Shown here one piece after another: positions 24,485 to 33,415 of a stretch of DNA of 64,000 nucleotides. The notes under the pieces were generated by a model. The model searched no databases, had not been told where the DNA came from, and was given only the letters and a program-made list of their open reading frames with translations. The stretch's first letter is position 1. Every line of letters begins with the position of its first letter. The translations under genes were made by a program, and so were the position numbers. The DNA comes from Actinomycetota bacterium (lineage in GTDB: Bacteria; Actinomycetota; Thermoleophilia; Gaiellales; Gaiellaceae). Where the stretch lies: contig SIRU01000046.1 of assembly GCA_004366385.1 (NCBI GenBank), forward strand, positions 58,733 to 122,732. The letters are read 5' to 3'.

Positions 24485-24601
24485 TCAATCGAGCTGCAGG
24501 TAGAGCAGCGCGACCACGAACGTGCCGGCGACGAGCAGCCAGAAGAGGCCGAAGAGCGCCCAGCCGAAGCGGTTGTTCCTGCGTGCGAGCTCGGGATCCA
24601 T
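24485..24601 (-). CDS. 38-residue membrane peptide in the cytochrome oxidase operon
   Basis: A tiny protein starting MDPELARRNNRFGWALFG with one transmembrane helix (about 14-35) and ending YLQLD. Its ATG overlaps the ctaB stop (ATGA), a strong sign that it is translated. Small single-helix subunits or assembly factors occur in heme-copper oxidase operons, so it may belong to the oxidase complex. No named family is recognised. Confidence 0.7.
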   Translation of the reverse strand: MDPELARRNNRFGWALFGLFWLLVAGTFVVALLYLQLD

Positions 24602-25824
24602 CACGTCACCAGCGGGTCGACGGCCGCCGCTGCGAACAGCAGCGCCAGGTAGAGGAGCGAGTAGTGGAAGAGCAGCTGCGCCCGTCCGCGTGAGAGGTCG
24701 CGGCGGAGCAGCCACGCGAGCGCGACGAGCACCGCGCCGAGCGCGAGCGCCGCCGCCGTGTACACGGGCCCGAGCCAGAGCCCGACGACGAGCGTGAACG
24801 CGACGAGCCCGAGCGAGTAGAGGAGGATCTGGCGCGCGGTCTCGCGCTCGCCGCGCACGACCGGCAGCATCGGGACCCCCGCCCTCGCGTACGCGCCCTT
24901 GAGCATCAGCGCGAGCGCCCAGAAGTGCGGCGGCGTCCACAGGAAGACGATCAGGAAGAGCCAGAGCGCGGGCAGCGCGAGCGACCCCGTCGCCGCTGCG
25001 TAGCCGACCACCGGCGGGACCGCGCCAGCGGCGCCGCCGATCACGATGTTCTGCGGCGTCGTTCGCTTCAGCCAGCGGGTGTAGACGACGACGTAGAACG
25101 CGTTCCCGACGAGCGCGAGCACGGCCGTCAGGAGGTTCACGGTCGAGGCCAGGAGCGCGAACGAGAGCGCCGAGAGGACGATGCCGAACTCGAGCGCCTG
25201 CTCCGGCGAGACGCGCCCGGCCGCGACCGGCCTGCGCTCCGTACGGCTGCCCATGAGCTTGTCGATGTCGCGGTCGAGAACGTGGTTCAGCGCCGAGGCG
25301 CCGCCGCACGCGAGCGCGAGCCCCGTCATCGCGAGCACGAGGAGGTCGAGCGGGGGCACGCCCTGCGCGCCGACGAACATCCCGGCTGCGCCCGTGAGCA
25401 GCAGCAGCGTCATGATCCGCGGCTTCGTCAGCGTGAGGTAGTCGCGGGCCGAGGCGAGCGGGGTCGCCGCTCCGCGCAGGATCGAGGCGGCGAGGACGAG
25501 CGACGCCCCGAGACTCGCCGCCGCCGCGCCGACGTGGAGTGCGACCGCCCACTCGGCGCTCGAGCTCCAGGCGACGACGCCGCCGAGCGCGATCGCGACG
25601 AGCAGGAGCATGAGGGCGGCGAGCGCGCGCGGGAAGAGCTGCGGGTACGCCCAGCGGCAGACGAGCGCGACGGCCGCCAGCAGCGGGAGGGCCACGAGGG
25701 CGACGCCCCAGTGCGTCGTCCCCAGCTCGAGCACGGCGCTCGTGACGACGAGCAGCGTCGCGACGGCACCGGCGAGCACCGCCAGCCGCAGGACGAGCCC
25801 GGGCGCGGGCGTCTCAGAGGGCAC
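24601..25824 (-). CDS. ctaB: Protoheme IX farnesyltransferase (heme O synthase) with extra N-terminal membrane domain
   Basis: Adds a farnesyl tail to heme B to make heme O for the terminal oxidase. The C-terminal 280 residues are a complete CtaB: YLTLTKPRIMTLLLLTG, the prenyl-diphosphate motif NHVLDRDIDKLMGSRTERRP, and VFLWTPPHFWALAL. Residues 1-125 add four helices that look like half of a CtaA (heme A synthase) or a degenerate version; such CtaA-CtaB fusions are known in actinobacteria and Chloroflexota, but the usual CtaA His ligands are scarce here. GTG 25824 is chosen for GAGGGGAG close upstream; it overlaps ctaD by 11 bases. Confidence 0.92.
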   Translation of the reverse strand: MPSETPAPGLVLRLAVLAGAVATLLVVTSAVLELGTTHWGVALVALPLLAAVALVCRWAYPQLFPRALAALMLLLVAIALGGVVAWSSSAEWAVALHVGAAAASLGASLVLAASILRGAATPLASARDYLTLTKPRIMTLLLLTGAAGMFVGAQGVPPLDLLVLAMTGLALACGGASALNHVLDRDIDKLMGSRTERRPVAAGRVSPEQALEFGIVLSALSFALLASTVNLLTAVLALVGNAFYVVVYTRWLKRTTPQNIVIGGAAGAVPPVVGYAAATGSLALPALWLFLIVFLWTPPHFWALALMLKGAYARAGVPMLPVVRGERETARQILLYSLGLVAFTLVVGLWLGPVYTAAALALGAVLVALAWLLRRDLSRGRAQLLFHYSLLYLALLFAAAAVDPLVT

Positions 25825-27469
25825 CGGTCTCCCCTCGCTTCTCACGCAGCCTCCGCCGGAGATCGTAGAGCGGCCGCGCGCTCGTGACGTACGGCACCTC
25901 GTCGAAGTTGTGCGGCGGCGGCGGCGAGGTCGCGTACCACTCGAGGGTGTCCGCCTGCCACGGGTCGTTGCCGACGCGCGGCCCCTTGCGCGCCCGGAGC
26001 ACGTTCACCACGAACAGGAGGATGGCGACGCCCATGATCCAGGAGCCGATCGTGGACACGAGGTTCCAGGTCTCCCACTCGTCGTTCGCGTACGTGTACA
26101 CCCGTCTCGGCATCCCGTCGAGCCCGAGGAAGTGCTGCGGGAAGAAGGTGATGTTGAAGCCGGCGAAGAGCAGCCAGAACTGCCACTTCCCGAGCGTCTC
26201 GCCGAGCAGGCGCCCGAACATCTTCGGCCACCAGTAGAAGAGTCCGGCGAAGATCGCGAACACGACGCCGCCGAGGAGCGTGTAGTGGAAGTGCGCGACG
26301 ACGAAGTACGTGTCGTGGACCTGCCAGTCGATCGGGAACGCCGCCAGATAGATCCCGGTCAGGCCGCCGATCACGAACAGTGACAGGAACCCGAGCGCGA
26401 ACAGCATCGGCGTGTCGAACGCGAGGTTGCCGCGCCAGAGCGTCGCCAGCCAGTTGAAGATCTTCATCCCGGTCGGGACCGCGATCACCATCGACGCGAC
26501 CATGAAGAACGACTGGAGCGGGATGGCGAGGCCGACGGTGAACAGGTGGTGCGCCCAGACGAGCATCGAGAAGAAGCCGATCGCGACCGTCGAGAACGCG
26601 ATCGCCTTGTAGCCGAAGATCGGCTTGCGGGCGAAGACCGGCAGGACCTCGGAGATGATCCCGAAGGCGGGCAGGACGATGATGTAGACCTCGGGGTGCC
26701 CGAAGAACCAGAAGGCGTGCTGGTACAGCACCGCCGAGCCGCCGTCCTCCGGCCGGAAGAAGCTCGTGGAGACGTCGAGGCCGGCGACGGAGAGGCCGCG
26801 GTCGAGCAGGAGCATCGTCAGCGCGGCCGAGAGCACCGGCAGCACGGCCATGATCAGCCACGAGTAGACGTAGATCGACCACACGAAGAGCGGCATGCGC
26901 GTCCATGTCATCCCCCGCGTGCGCAGGTTGTGGATCGTCACGAGGAAGTTGACCGCGCCCGCGACCGTCGAGACGGTGAGGATATGGAGCGAGAGGATCC
27001 AGAGGTCCTGGCCGGTCCCCGCCGTCTGCGTCGAGAGCGGCGGGTACGACGTCCAGCCGGCCTTCGCCGCGCCGCCGTTCGCGAAGAACGAGAGCATGAG
27101 CACGGCGCCGCCGAGAGCGAACATCCAGTACGAGAACGCGTTCAGCCGTGGGAACGCCATGTCCGCGGCGCCGATCATCAGCGGGACCAGGAAGTTCGCG
27201 AAGCCGGCGAGGATCGGGACGCCGACGAGGAAGACCATCGACGTGCCGTGGATCGTGACGAGCTCGTTGTAGCGGTCGGGGCTCACGACGTCCGCGTTCG
27301 CCTGTGCGAGCTGGAGGCGCATCACCATCGCCATCGCTCCGGAGAGCACGAAGCACAGGAGCGACGTGCCGATGTAGAGGATCCCGATCCGCTTGTGGTC
27401 GGTCGTGACGAGCCAGCTCACGACCTTCCCGCGCTGCCAGGCGGGGGTTGTCTCGACCCTAGTTGCCAC
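25814..27469 (-). CDS. ctaD: Cytochrome c oxidase subunit I
   Basis: The 551-residue catalytic subunit, with twelve transmembrane helices. Ligands visible: the first heme His in ELVTIHGTSMVF, the CuB site with the His-Tyr pair in FFGHPEVYIIVLP, then WAHHLF, and the two heme His in FVVAHFHYTLLGG. The Tyr in HPEVY marks an A-type oxidase. It sits between ctaC and ctaB, overlapping both by about 11 bases, so the three are one unit. The last 35 residues form a hydrophilic tail. Confidence 0.96.
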   Translation of the reverse strand: MATRVETTPAWQRGKVVSWLVTTDHKRIGILYIGTSLLCFVLSGAMAMVMRLQLAQANADVVSPDRYNELVTIHGTSMVFLVGVPILAGFANFLVPLMIGAADMAFPRLNAFSYWMFALGGAVLMLSFFANGGAAKAGWTSYPPLSTQTAGTGQDLWILSLHILTVSTVAGAVNFLVTIHNLRTRGMTWTRMPLFVWSIYVYSWLIMAVLPVLSAALTMLLLDRGLSVAGLDVSTSFFRPEDGGSAVLYQHAFWFFGHPEVYIIVLPAFGIISEVLPVFARKPIFGYKAIAFSTVAIGFFSMLVWAHHLFTVGLAIPLQSFFMVASMVIAVPTGMKIFNWLATLWRGNLAFDTPMLFALGFLSLFVIGGLTGIYLAAFPIDWQVHDTYFVVAHFHYTLLGGVVFAIFAGLFYWWPKMFGRLLGETLGKWQFWLLFAGFNITFFPQHFLGLDGMPRRVYTYANDEWETWNLVSTIGSWIMGVAILLFVVNVLRARKGPRVGNDPWQADTLEWYATSPPPPHNFDEVPYVTSARPLYDLRRRLREKRGETGAL

Positions 27470-28427
27470 TGGGCGGGCTCTCCTGGAGGTAGGTGGTCAG
27501 GGCTTCGATCTGCTCGCTCGTCCAGCCGGCGCCGACGGCCGGCATCGTGCGGCGGCCGTTGCGGACGATGTCCTCGACCGCCTCGGGGTCCTGGAGGATC
27601 GTGGAGCCCGCGATGCGGCGCGCGATCCCGCCCTCGCCGGCGAGCCCGTGGCACTTCGCGCACACGCCCTCCCAGAGCTCCTGCCCGAGCTCGGAGGTCC
27701 CGGCCGTCTGCTCGTCCCGCCGCTCCTCGAGCCAGGCGGCGAACGCGGCGCGCGACAGCACCTCGACCTCGGCGAGCATCCGCGCGTGCTCGGCCCCGCA
27801 GAGCTCGGCGCACTGCCCGCGGAAGACGCCCTCCCGAGACGCCTCGAACCACGTCTCGTTCACGCGCCCCGGGATGGCGTCGATCTTGCCGCCGAGCGCC
27901 GGGATCCACCACGAGTGGATCACGTCCTCGTCCGGAGCGGTCACCACGAGCCGGACCGGCACCCCGGCCGGGGCGCGCATCCGGTCGACCGCGATCACAC
28001 CGTTCGGGTACTCGTACTGCCAGTAGAACTGGCGGCCGGTCACGCGGATCTCGAGGTCGCCGCTCGCCCCCGCCGCCGGCACGTTCTTGATCCCAGGGAG
28101 CTCGACGAACACGAACGCCGCGATCGCGGCGAGGACGAGCACGGGCCCCGCCGTCCACACGAGCTCGAGGTTCGTCGCGCCGTGCACCTGTGCGCCGTCG
28201 TCGAAGCGCGCCCGCTTCTGGCGCCGGTACTTCCAGATGAACGCGATCAGCAGGCCCTCCACGAGGACGAAGATCGCGACGACGAAGATCGATACGAAGA
28301 GGTAGCTGTCGCGGATGCCCTCCGCGTTCGGCGAGGCGGGCTCCACGGGTGCGAGCTGCGCGAAGGCGCCGGGCGCGGCGAGCGCGGTGACGAGCGAGAC
28401 GACCGCGAAGACCATGAGCGCGCGCAC
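27459..28427 (-). CDS. ctaC: Cytochrome c oxidase subunit II with fused cytochrome c (caa3 type)
   Basis: A 322-residue subunit. A signal peptide (about 1-23) and two membrane helices (about 38-60 and 85-110) precede the CuA cupredoxin domain, with His in VIHSWWIPALGGK and ligands CAELCGAEHARM. A C-terminal cytochrome c domain (about 240-320) has CAKCHG for heme attachment and a distal Met in RTMPAVG. This gives caa3-type electron entry. No subunit III gene lies in this operon. Start is GTG 28427; ATG 28415 is possible. It is divergent from the 101-residue gene at 28441. Confidence 0.95.
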   Translation of the reverse strand: MRALMVFAVVSLVTALAAPGAFAQLAPVEPASPNAEGIRDSYLFVSIFVVAIFVLVEGLLIAFIWKYRRQKRARFDDGAQVHGATNLELVWTAGPVLVLAAIAAFVFVELPGIKNVPAAGASGDLEIRVTGRQFYWQYEYPNGVIAVDRMRAPAGVPVRLVVTAPDEDVIHSWWIPALGGKIDAIPGRVNETWFEASREGVFRGQCAELCGAEHARMLAEVEVLSRAAFAAWLEERRDEQTAGTSELGQELWEGVCAKCHGLAGEGGIARRIAGSTILQDPEAVEDIVRNGRRTMPAVGAGWTSEQIEALTTYLQESPPSGN

Positions 28428-28440
28428 CGGCTGCCATTCT

Positions 28441-28746
28441 ATGAACGTGCGGGATCAGGTGCCTCGGGGAACGCGCGTCCGCCTGCCGCCGGACGTCGTC
28501 CGCCCGTTCGAGGTGTTCGTGAACGGGGTCGCGCAGGAGGAGGGCGTCGACTACCGGATCGAGGGCCGGACGCTCGTCTTCGACCGCGAGCTCAGGACCG
28601 AGGGCAAGCTCGGGATGTGGCGCTGGCTCTCGATGTGGGTCGGGGTCGCGGGGACGTACCGGCAGAACGACTCGGTGGACGTCGCGTACCGGCGAAACGG
28701 CGAGCCGGTGGTCGCGACGAAACTGCCGCTCGAGCCGCTCGCCTGA
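28441..28746 (+). CDS. Conserved small protein of unknown function
   Basis: A 101-residue soluble protein divergent from ctaC, with only 13 bases between the starts. It reads like a single beta-rich domain (PPDVVRPFEVFVNGVAQEEG), followed by a Trp-rich stretch (GMWRWLSMWVGVAGTY) that may contact membrane or a partner, and ends LPLEPLA. No family is recognised. A 38-base inverted repeat follows the stop. The close divergence suggests co-regulation with the oxidase, but that is inference. Confidence 0.7.
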   Translation: MNVRDQVPRGTRVRLPPDVVRPFEVFVNGVAQEEGVDYRIEGRTLVFDRELRTEGKLGMWRWLSMWVGVAGTYRQNDSVDVAYRRNGEPVVATKLPLEPLA

Positions 28747-28767
28747 GCGGCTCGCGGCTCGGCCCGT

Positions 28768-28805
28768 CCCGAGGGCAGCGCGGAGGAGACTGCGCCGCCC
28801 TCGGG
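28768..28805. terminator. Hairpin between convergent genes
   Basis: CCCGAGGGC (28768-28776) pairs with GCCCTCGGG (28797-28805), with an inner GCGC/GCGC stem. It separates the 101-residue gene from the convergent secreted-protein gene. Confidence 0.6.
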
Positions 28806-28816
28806 CCCCCGCCCGG

Positions 28817-29326
28817 TCAGTACGTGATCCGGCCGTGCTCGGCGAAGCGGGCGATGCCGGTGACGAGGCTCAGCTCGCCCTGGATGCGGCTCGTGCCCGA
28901 GGCGCCCGCGAACCGCTTGGTTCCGCCCTCGAACGTGCCTGCGAGGTCGAACGCGATCCTGACCGGCTCGAGGCTTGCGTTCAGGTACAGGCGACCGGTG
29001 CCCGCGTAGCGCGTGTAGAGCTCGGCGCCGTTCGGGGCGACGTGCGTCGCGCTTCCGTTCGTGATGACGACCGCCAGCGACAGCGTCGCCGGGTCGAAGG
29101 TCTCGAGGAGGGTCTCCACCCGGTGGCGAGACGTGAACCTGTCGAGACCGAGGTGCGTGGCCAGGCACGTGCCGTTGACCTCCACCGGGTCGGCGAACGG
29201 GTTCGGCACGGGCGCCACGCAGACCGCCATGTGCGGCCGCGCCTGCTGGGACGCCGACGTCGCGAGCGCCGGGACGAGCAGCGCAGCGAGCACGAGACCG
29301 GCGACGGCGAGAAGACGATGCTTCAT
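28817..29326 (-). CDS. Secreted protein of unknown function
   Basis: A 169-residue protein with a clear signal peptide (MKHRLLAVAGLVLAALLVP, cut after ATSA). Two Cys lie near the N-terminus of the mature part (MAVCVAPVPNPF, NGTCLATH), which could form a disulphide. The C-terminal part resembles the beta-strand pattern of calycin/allene-oxide-cyclase-like domains (AGTGRLYLNAS, GASGTSRIQGELSL), but this is only a resemblance. ATG 29326 follows GAAGGAGG. It is divergent from the SARP regulator, and the 11-bp direct repeat in between may control it. Confidence 0.75.
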   Translation of the reverse strand: MKHRLLAVAGLVLAALLVPALATSASQQARPHMAVCVAPVPNPFADPVEVNGTCLATHLGLDRFTSRHRVETLLETFDPATLSLAVVITNGSATHVAPNGAELYTRYAGTGRLYLNASLEPVRIAFDLAGTFEGGTKRFAGASGTSRIQGELSLVTGIARFAEHGRITY

Positions 29327-29369
29327 CGGGTTCCTCCTTCGGCTGCTGACCGTCCGATGCTGCGCTGCC

Positions 29370-29389
29370 GCCGGTAACGCGCCGGTAAC
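29370..29389. promoter_or_regulatory. Direct repeat GCCGGTAAC with 11-bp period
   Basis: GCCGGTAAC occurs at 29370-29378 and again at 29381-29389, exactly one helical turn apart, with a weaker GCCGGGAC at 29393. SARP activators bind direct repeats with this spacing, and a SARP gene starts 60 bases away. It lies in the divergent promoter region and could act on either side. Confidence 0.5.
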
Positions 29390-29449
29390 ACCGCCGGGAC
29401 GGGTCGCCGCACTTGTCACGAGCCGCGCATTGGTGTCGAATTCGGGGAC

Positions 29450-32398
29450 GTGGACGTGCTGCTGCTCGGCCCGGTCGAGGTACGCGAGGGAGCAGAGGCC
29501 CATCGTGCTCGGCGCCGCCAGGGCGCACTGCTCGCGCTCCTCGCGGTCGACGCGGGCCGCACCGTCTCCCGCGAGCGCCTGATCGACGCGCTTTGGCCGG
29601 ACGATCCCCCCGAGACGGCTGCGAAGGCGCTCGACGTCTACGCCTGGCGCCTGCGCCGCGCGATCCCGGGCGTGCCGGTCGCCAAGGAGGCCGGCGGCTA
29701 TCGCCTGGACCTCCCGGCCGACTCGGTCGACGCGCTGCGGTTCGAGCACCTCGTCGACCGGGGACGCGCCGCTCTGACGGCCGGCGACCCGGAGCTGGCG
29801 GACGAGCTGCTCGCCGACGCGCTCGCGCTCTGGCGAGGCCCTGCGCTCGCCGGTGTCCAGGACGTCCTCGTGTCGGAGGCCGCGCGGCTCGAGGAGCAGC
29901 GGCTCGTCGTGCAGGAGGACGCCTTCGCCGCCGGCCTCGAGGCGGGCCGGGCCGGTGAGCTCGTGCCCGCGCTCGAGGCCGCCGTCGTGGATGAGCCGCT
30001 GCGCGAGCGCCTGCGCGGCCTCCTGATGCTCGCGCTCTACCGGTCGGGCCGGCAGGCCGATGCGCTCGCCGTCTACCAGCAGGGCCGCGAAGCGCTCGCG
30101 GAGGAGCTCGGGATCGAGCCGGCGCCGGCGCTGAAGCACCTCGAGCAGGCGATCCTGCGCCAGGACGCCGACCTCGAGGCCCCGAGCTCCGGCGGGGCGA
30201 GCCGCTACCTGCGCGCGCGCCCGAGCAGGCCGCTGACGAACCTCCCAGCCGAGGCGACGTCCTTCGTCGGACGCGTACGCGAGCTGAAGGAGATCGCCGT
30301 GCTGCTCCGGGATCCCGGCGTCCGGCTCCTGACGCTGACCGGAGCCGGGGGCACGGGCAAGACCAGGCTCGCGGTGCGGGCTGCCGCCGAGCAGGTGGAC
30401 GCACTCCGGGGACGCGTGTTCTTCGTGCCGCTCGCCCAGGTCGCCGAGCCGCGGCTCGTGATCCCGGCGATCGCGGACGCGCTCGGCGTCCCGGAGACGG
30501 CCGGGCGCACGCTCCTCGAGAGCGTCGCCACGAACCTCGCCGGGCGCGAGACCCTCATCGTCCTCGACAACGTCGAGCATCTCCTGGGCGCGGTCGCGGA
30601 CGTCGAGTCGCTGCTCGAGGCGTGCCCGCTCCTGCGCGTGCTCGTCACGAGCCGCATCCCCTCGGGCCGGTCGGGCGAGCGCACGTTCGACGTCGTGCCG
30701 CTCGAGGTCCCGGGCGAGGGGAGCACGCCCGAGGAGGCGATCTCGTTCCCGTCCGTCCAGCTGTTCGCCGACCGCGGCCGCGACATCCGGCACGACTTCA
30801 CGGTCGGCTCGTCGAACGGCGCCGCCGTCGGGGCGCTCTGCGCGCGGCTCGACGGGCTGCCGCTCGCGATCGAGCTCGCGGCCGCACGCGTGCGGCTGCT
30901 CACTCCCGAGGCGATGCTCGCCCGCGTCTCGGAGCGGCTCGACCTGCTCGCGACGGGCGAGCCGGACGCTCCCACGCGCCACCGGACGCTGCGCGCGTCG
31001 ATCGGGTGGAGCCACGACCTGCTCGAGGAGCGCGAGCAGGTCGTGTTCAGGCGCTTGTCGGTGTTCCGCGGCGGCTGCACGCTCGCCGCCGCGGAGGCGG
31101 TCTGCGAGGCCACGCTCGAGGACCTCACCAGGCTCGCCGAGCACAACCTCGCCGGCACCCGGTTCGCCGTCGACGGCGAGGTGCGCTTCGGCATGCTCGA
31201 GACGATCCGGGAGTTCGCCGGGGAGCAGCTGCGAGCGAGCGGCGAGCTCGAGGAGATCGAGCGCAGGCACGCCGAGTTCTCCGCGGGCTTCGCCGAGCAC
31301 GTCGAGCCGCACCTCAACACGGGCCGCCGCGCCCCGTGGCAGGCGCGGCTCGCGGACGAGCGGGACAACCTGCGCGCCGCCGTCGCCTGGTCGATCGAGC
31401 ACGACGAGGCCGGCCCCGCGCTCCGCATCCTCGCGGCTCTCTGGCAGTGGTACTGGCTCTCGTTGAGCGAAGGGCGCGACGCGGCGCTGAACGTGCTCGC
31501 CCTGCCGAGCGCGCAGGCGCCGACGAGCGAGCGGGCCGGCACGCTCTTCACCGCTGCGCTCACGTCCTGGGCGCTCGGCGACGTCGAGAGCGTGAGCGCG
31601 CTCGGGGAGGAGGCGGCGGAGGTGGCGCGCGCGGTCGGTGACGACCTCCGGCTGGCGCGCGCCATCGTCATGACGGCGGCGCAGTACCACGACGACCCGG
31701 AGCCCGGTCGCGCAGTCATCAGGGAGGCGATCTCGACGGTGGAGCGGACGGGCGACCCCTGGCAGTACGCGTGGATCACGATGACCGGCGCGATCCACGG
31801 CATGTACATCAGCGACCCGGAGTTCGCCGTGGAGCACGGGGAGGAGGCGGTCAGGCGCTTCCGCGAGCTGGACGACGACTGGTCGTGGGCGGTTCCCGGC
31901 GTCCCACTCGGCATGGGGCGTCTCCAGCTCGGTGACCTGGACGGCGCGCGGGAGATCCTCGAGGAGTGCCTCCCCGTGCTCCTCGACGTGCGCGACTTCA
32001 AGATGGGGAACATCTGCGTGATCGGCCTCGCCCTCGTCGCCCGCTTCTCGGGCGAGCTCGAGGAGGCCGGACGCCGGTACGCGCAGGCGCTGTCGCTGTG
32101 TGCCGAGGCCGGCGACCTCGCGCACGCGCCGCTCTGCCTCGAGGGGATGGCGGCTGCGCGGGTCGCCGACGACCCGGCGCAGGCGGCGCAGCTCTTGGGA
32201 GCGGCGCGGGCGATGATCGACGCCGGGCACACGCCGGTCATCCCGGGGTTCGAGCCGTTCTTCGAGGGAACGTACGAGGCGGCGGGCGAGGCGCTCGACC
32301 GCGAGCTCGACGACCATGTGCGCGAGGGCCGCCGGCTCACCGGCGACGGCGCCTACGTCCCGGTCGTGTACCTCGACCCGGCCACAAGGGGCGCCTGA
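29450..32398 (+). CDS. SARP-type transcriptional regulator with BTAD, NB-ARC and TPR-like domains (AfsR-like)
   Basis: A 982-residue regulator. A winged-helix DNA-binding domain (1-90, including RERLIDALWPDDPPETA) and the bacterial transcriptional activation domain (about 95-240) are followed by an NB-ARC ATPase with P-loop GAGGTGKTR (298-306), Walker B LIVLDN and the GLPLAIELAAAR motif. The remaining 450 residues are helical repeats. This is the AfsR/large-SARP layout of Streptomyces, which controls secondary metabolism or transport. An ABC exporter begins 30 bases downstream. The GTG start lacks a strong ribosome site. The signal is unknown. Confidence 0.92.
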   Translation: MDVLLLGPVEVREGAEAHRARRRQGALLALLAVDAGRTVSRERLIDALWPDDPPETAAKALDVYAWRLRRAIPGVPVAKEAGGYRLDLPADSVDALRFEHLVDRGRAALTAGDPELADELLADALALWRGPALAGVQDVLVSEAARLEEQRLVVQEDAFAAGLEAGRAGELVPALEAAVVDEPLRERLRGLLMLALYRSGRQADALAVYQQGREALAEELGIEPAPALKHLEQAILRQDADLEAPSSGGASRYLRARPSRPLTNLPAEATSFVGRVRELKEIAVLLRDPGVRLLTLTGAGGTGKTRLAVRAAAEQVDALRGRVFFVPLAQVAEPRLVIPAIADALGVPETAGRTLLESVATNLAGRETLIVLDNVEHLLGAVADVESLLEACPLLRVLVTSRIPSGRSGERTFDVVPLEVPGEGSTPEEAISFPSVQLFADRGRDIRHDFTVGSSNGAAVGALCARLDGLPLAIELAAARVRLLTPEAMLARVSERLDLLATGEPDAPTRHRTLRASIGWSHDLLEEREQVVFRRLSVFRGGCTLAAAEAVCEATLEDLTRLAEHNLAGTRFAVDGEVRFGMLETIREFAGEQLRASGELEEIERRHAEFSAGFAEHVEPHLNTGRRAPWQARLADERDNLRAAVAWSIEHDEAGPALRILAALWQWYWLSLSEGRDAALNVLALPSAQAPTSERAGTLFTAALTSWALGDVESVSALGEEAAEVARAVGDDLRLARAIVMTAAQYHDDPEPGRAVIREAISTVERTGDPWQYAWITMTGAIHGMYISDPEFAVEHGEEAVRRFRELDDDWSWAVPGVPLGMGRLQLGDLDGAREILEECLPVLLDVRDFKMGNICVIGLALVARFSGELEEAGRRYAQALSLCAEAGDLAHAPLCLEGMAAARVADDPAQAAQLLGAARAMIDAGHTPVIPGFEPFFEGTYEAAGEALDRELDDHVREGRRLTGDGAYVPVVYLDPATRGA

Positions 32399-32416
32399 GA
32401 GAGAGCCGCCCGTCGC

Positions 32417-32422
32417 TAGTGT
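32417..32422 (+). promoter_or_regulatory. -10 element TAGTGT, 6 bases before the ABC ATPase GTG
   Basis: TAGTGT, then TCGACG, then GTG at 32429. It suggests a separate leaderless start for the exporter behind the SARP gene. Confidence 0.45.
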
Positions 32423-32428
32423 TCGACG

Positions 32429-33415
32429 GTGAGCGCCGCGGGCAACGGGATCGAGGTCGAGCAGCTCGTCCGCGAGTACAAGAAGGGGCCGCGCGCGGTG
32501 AACGGGATCGACCTCCAGGTCGCGCCCGGCGAGATCTACGGCTTCCTCGGCCCGAACGGCGCGGGCAAGTCCACGACCGTCCACGTCCTGACGACGCTGC
32601 TGCCGCCTACCTCGGGCACGGCGCGCGTCGGCGGGCACGACGTCGTGAAGGAGGGGCCGAAGGTGCGCTCGCTGATCGGGGTCGCGCTTCAGGAGGCCGC
32701 GCTCGACCCGCTCCTCACGGGCCGCGACCACCTCCGCCTGCAGGCGACGCTCCAGGGCGTTCCCAAGGAGCGGCGGAAGGTGCACGCGGACGAGCTGCTC
32801 GAGCGCGTCGGGCTCGCCGACGCGGGCGACCGAAAGGTGCAGGGCTACTCGGGCGGGATGAAGCGGCGGCTCGACCTCGCGCTCGCGCTCGTCCACCTCC
32901 CACGCATCCTCTTCCTCGACGAGCCGACGACCGGCCTCGACCCGCAGAGCCGGACGGCGATGTGGGAGGAGGTCGCGCGCCTGCGACGCGAGGAGAGCGT
33001 CACCGTCTTCCTGACGACGCAGTACCTCGAGGAGGCGGACGTGCTCGCCGACCGCGTCGGGATCATCGACGAGGGCAAGATCGTGGCCGAGGGGACGCCC
33101 GCGGCGCTCAAGGCCGAGATCGGGCGGCCGAGCGTGCACGCGATCCCCGAGCACGAGGAGGACCGGGAGAAGATCGCCGGCTTCCTCGCCCAGTTCGGCG
33201 AGCCGCTCGCGACGACGCGCGACGTGGCGGTAAGGCTGCGCGCGGGGCTCGGGCTGACGGACATCGTGCGCGCGGTGGACGCGAACGGCGTGCGGATCGC
33301 CGACCTCGAGCTGCGCGCGCCGACGCTCGACGACGTCTTCCTCGCGAAGACGGGCCGGACGCTCGAGGGCGCGCAGGAAGAGGCGGAGGCCGAGCAGGAG
33401 GAGCGGCGCGCGTGA
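32429..33415 (+). CDS. ABC transporter ATP-binding protein (DrrA-like)
   Basis: A 328-residue ATPase of the daunorubicin-resistance family. Walker A is GPNGAGKST, the signature is YSGGMKRRLDLA, Walker B is RILFLDEPTTGLDP, and the H-loop region is TTQYLEEAD. A DrrA-type C-terminal domain follows (about 225-310) with APTLDDVFLAKTG. The last 20 residues are Glu/Gln-rich. It overlaps the permease behind by GTGA, forming a three-gene exporter with two permeases. The substrate is probably a hydrophobic compound, by family. Confidence 0.92.
   Translation: MSAAGNGIEVEQLVREYKKGPRAVNGIDLQVAPGEIYGFLGPNGAGKSTTVHVLTTLLPPTSGTARVGGHDVVKEGPKVRSLIGVALQEAALDPLLTGRDHLRLQATLQGVPKERRKVHADELLERVGLADAGDRKVQGYSGGMKRRLDLALALVHLPRILFLDEPTTGLDPQSRTAMWEEVARLRREESVTVFLTTQYLEEADVLADRVGIIDEGKIVAEGTPAALKAEIGRPSVHAIPEHEEDREKIAGFLAQFGEPLATTRDVAVRLRAGLGLTDIVRAVDANGVRIADLELRAPTLDDVFLAKTGRTLEGAQEEAEAEQEERRA

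Noticed and set aside
28817..33154. 1445-codon open frame antisense to the SARP gene
   Set aside because: Only its last 169 codons, after ATG 29326, form a plausible protein; the rest is shadow sequence.
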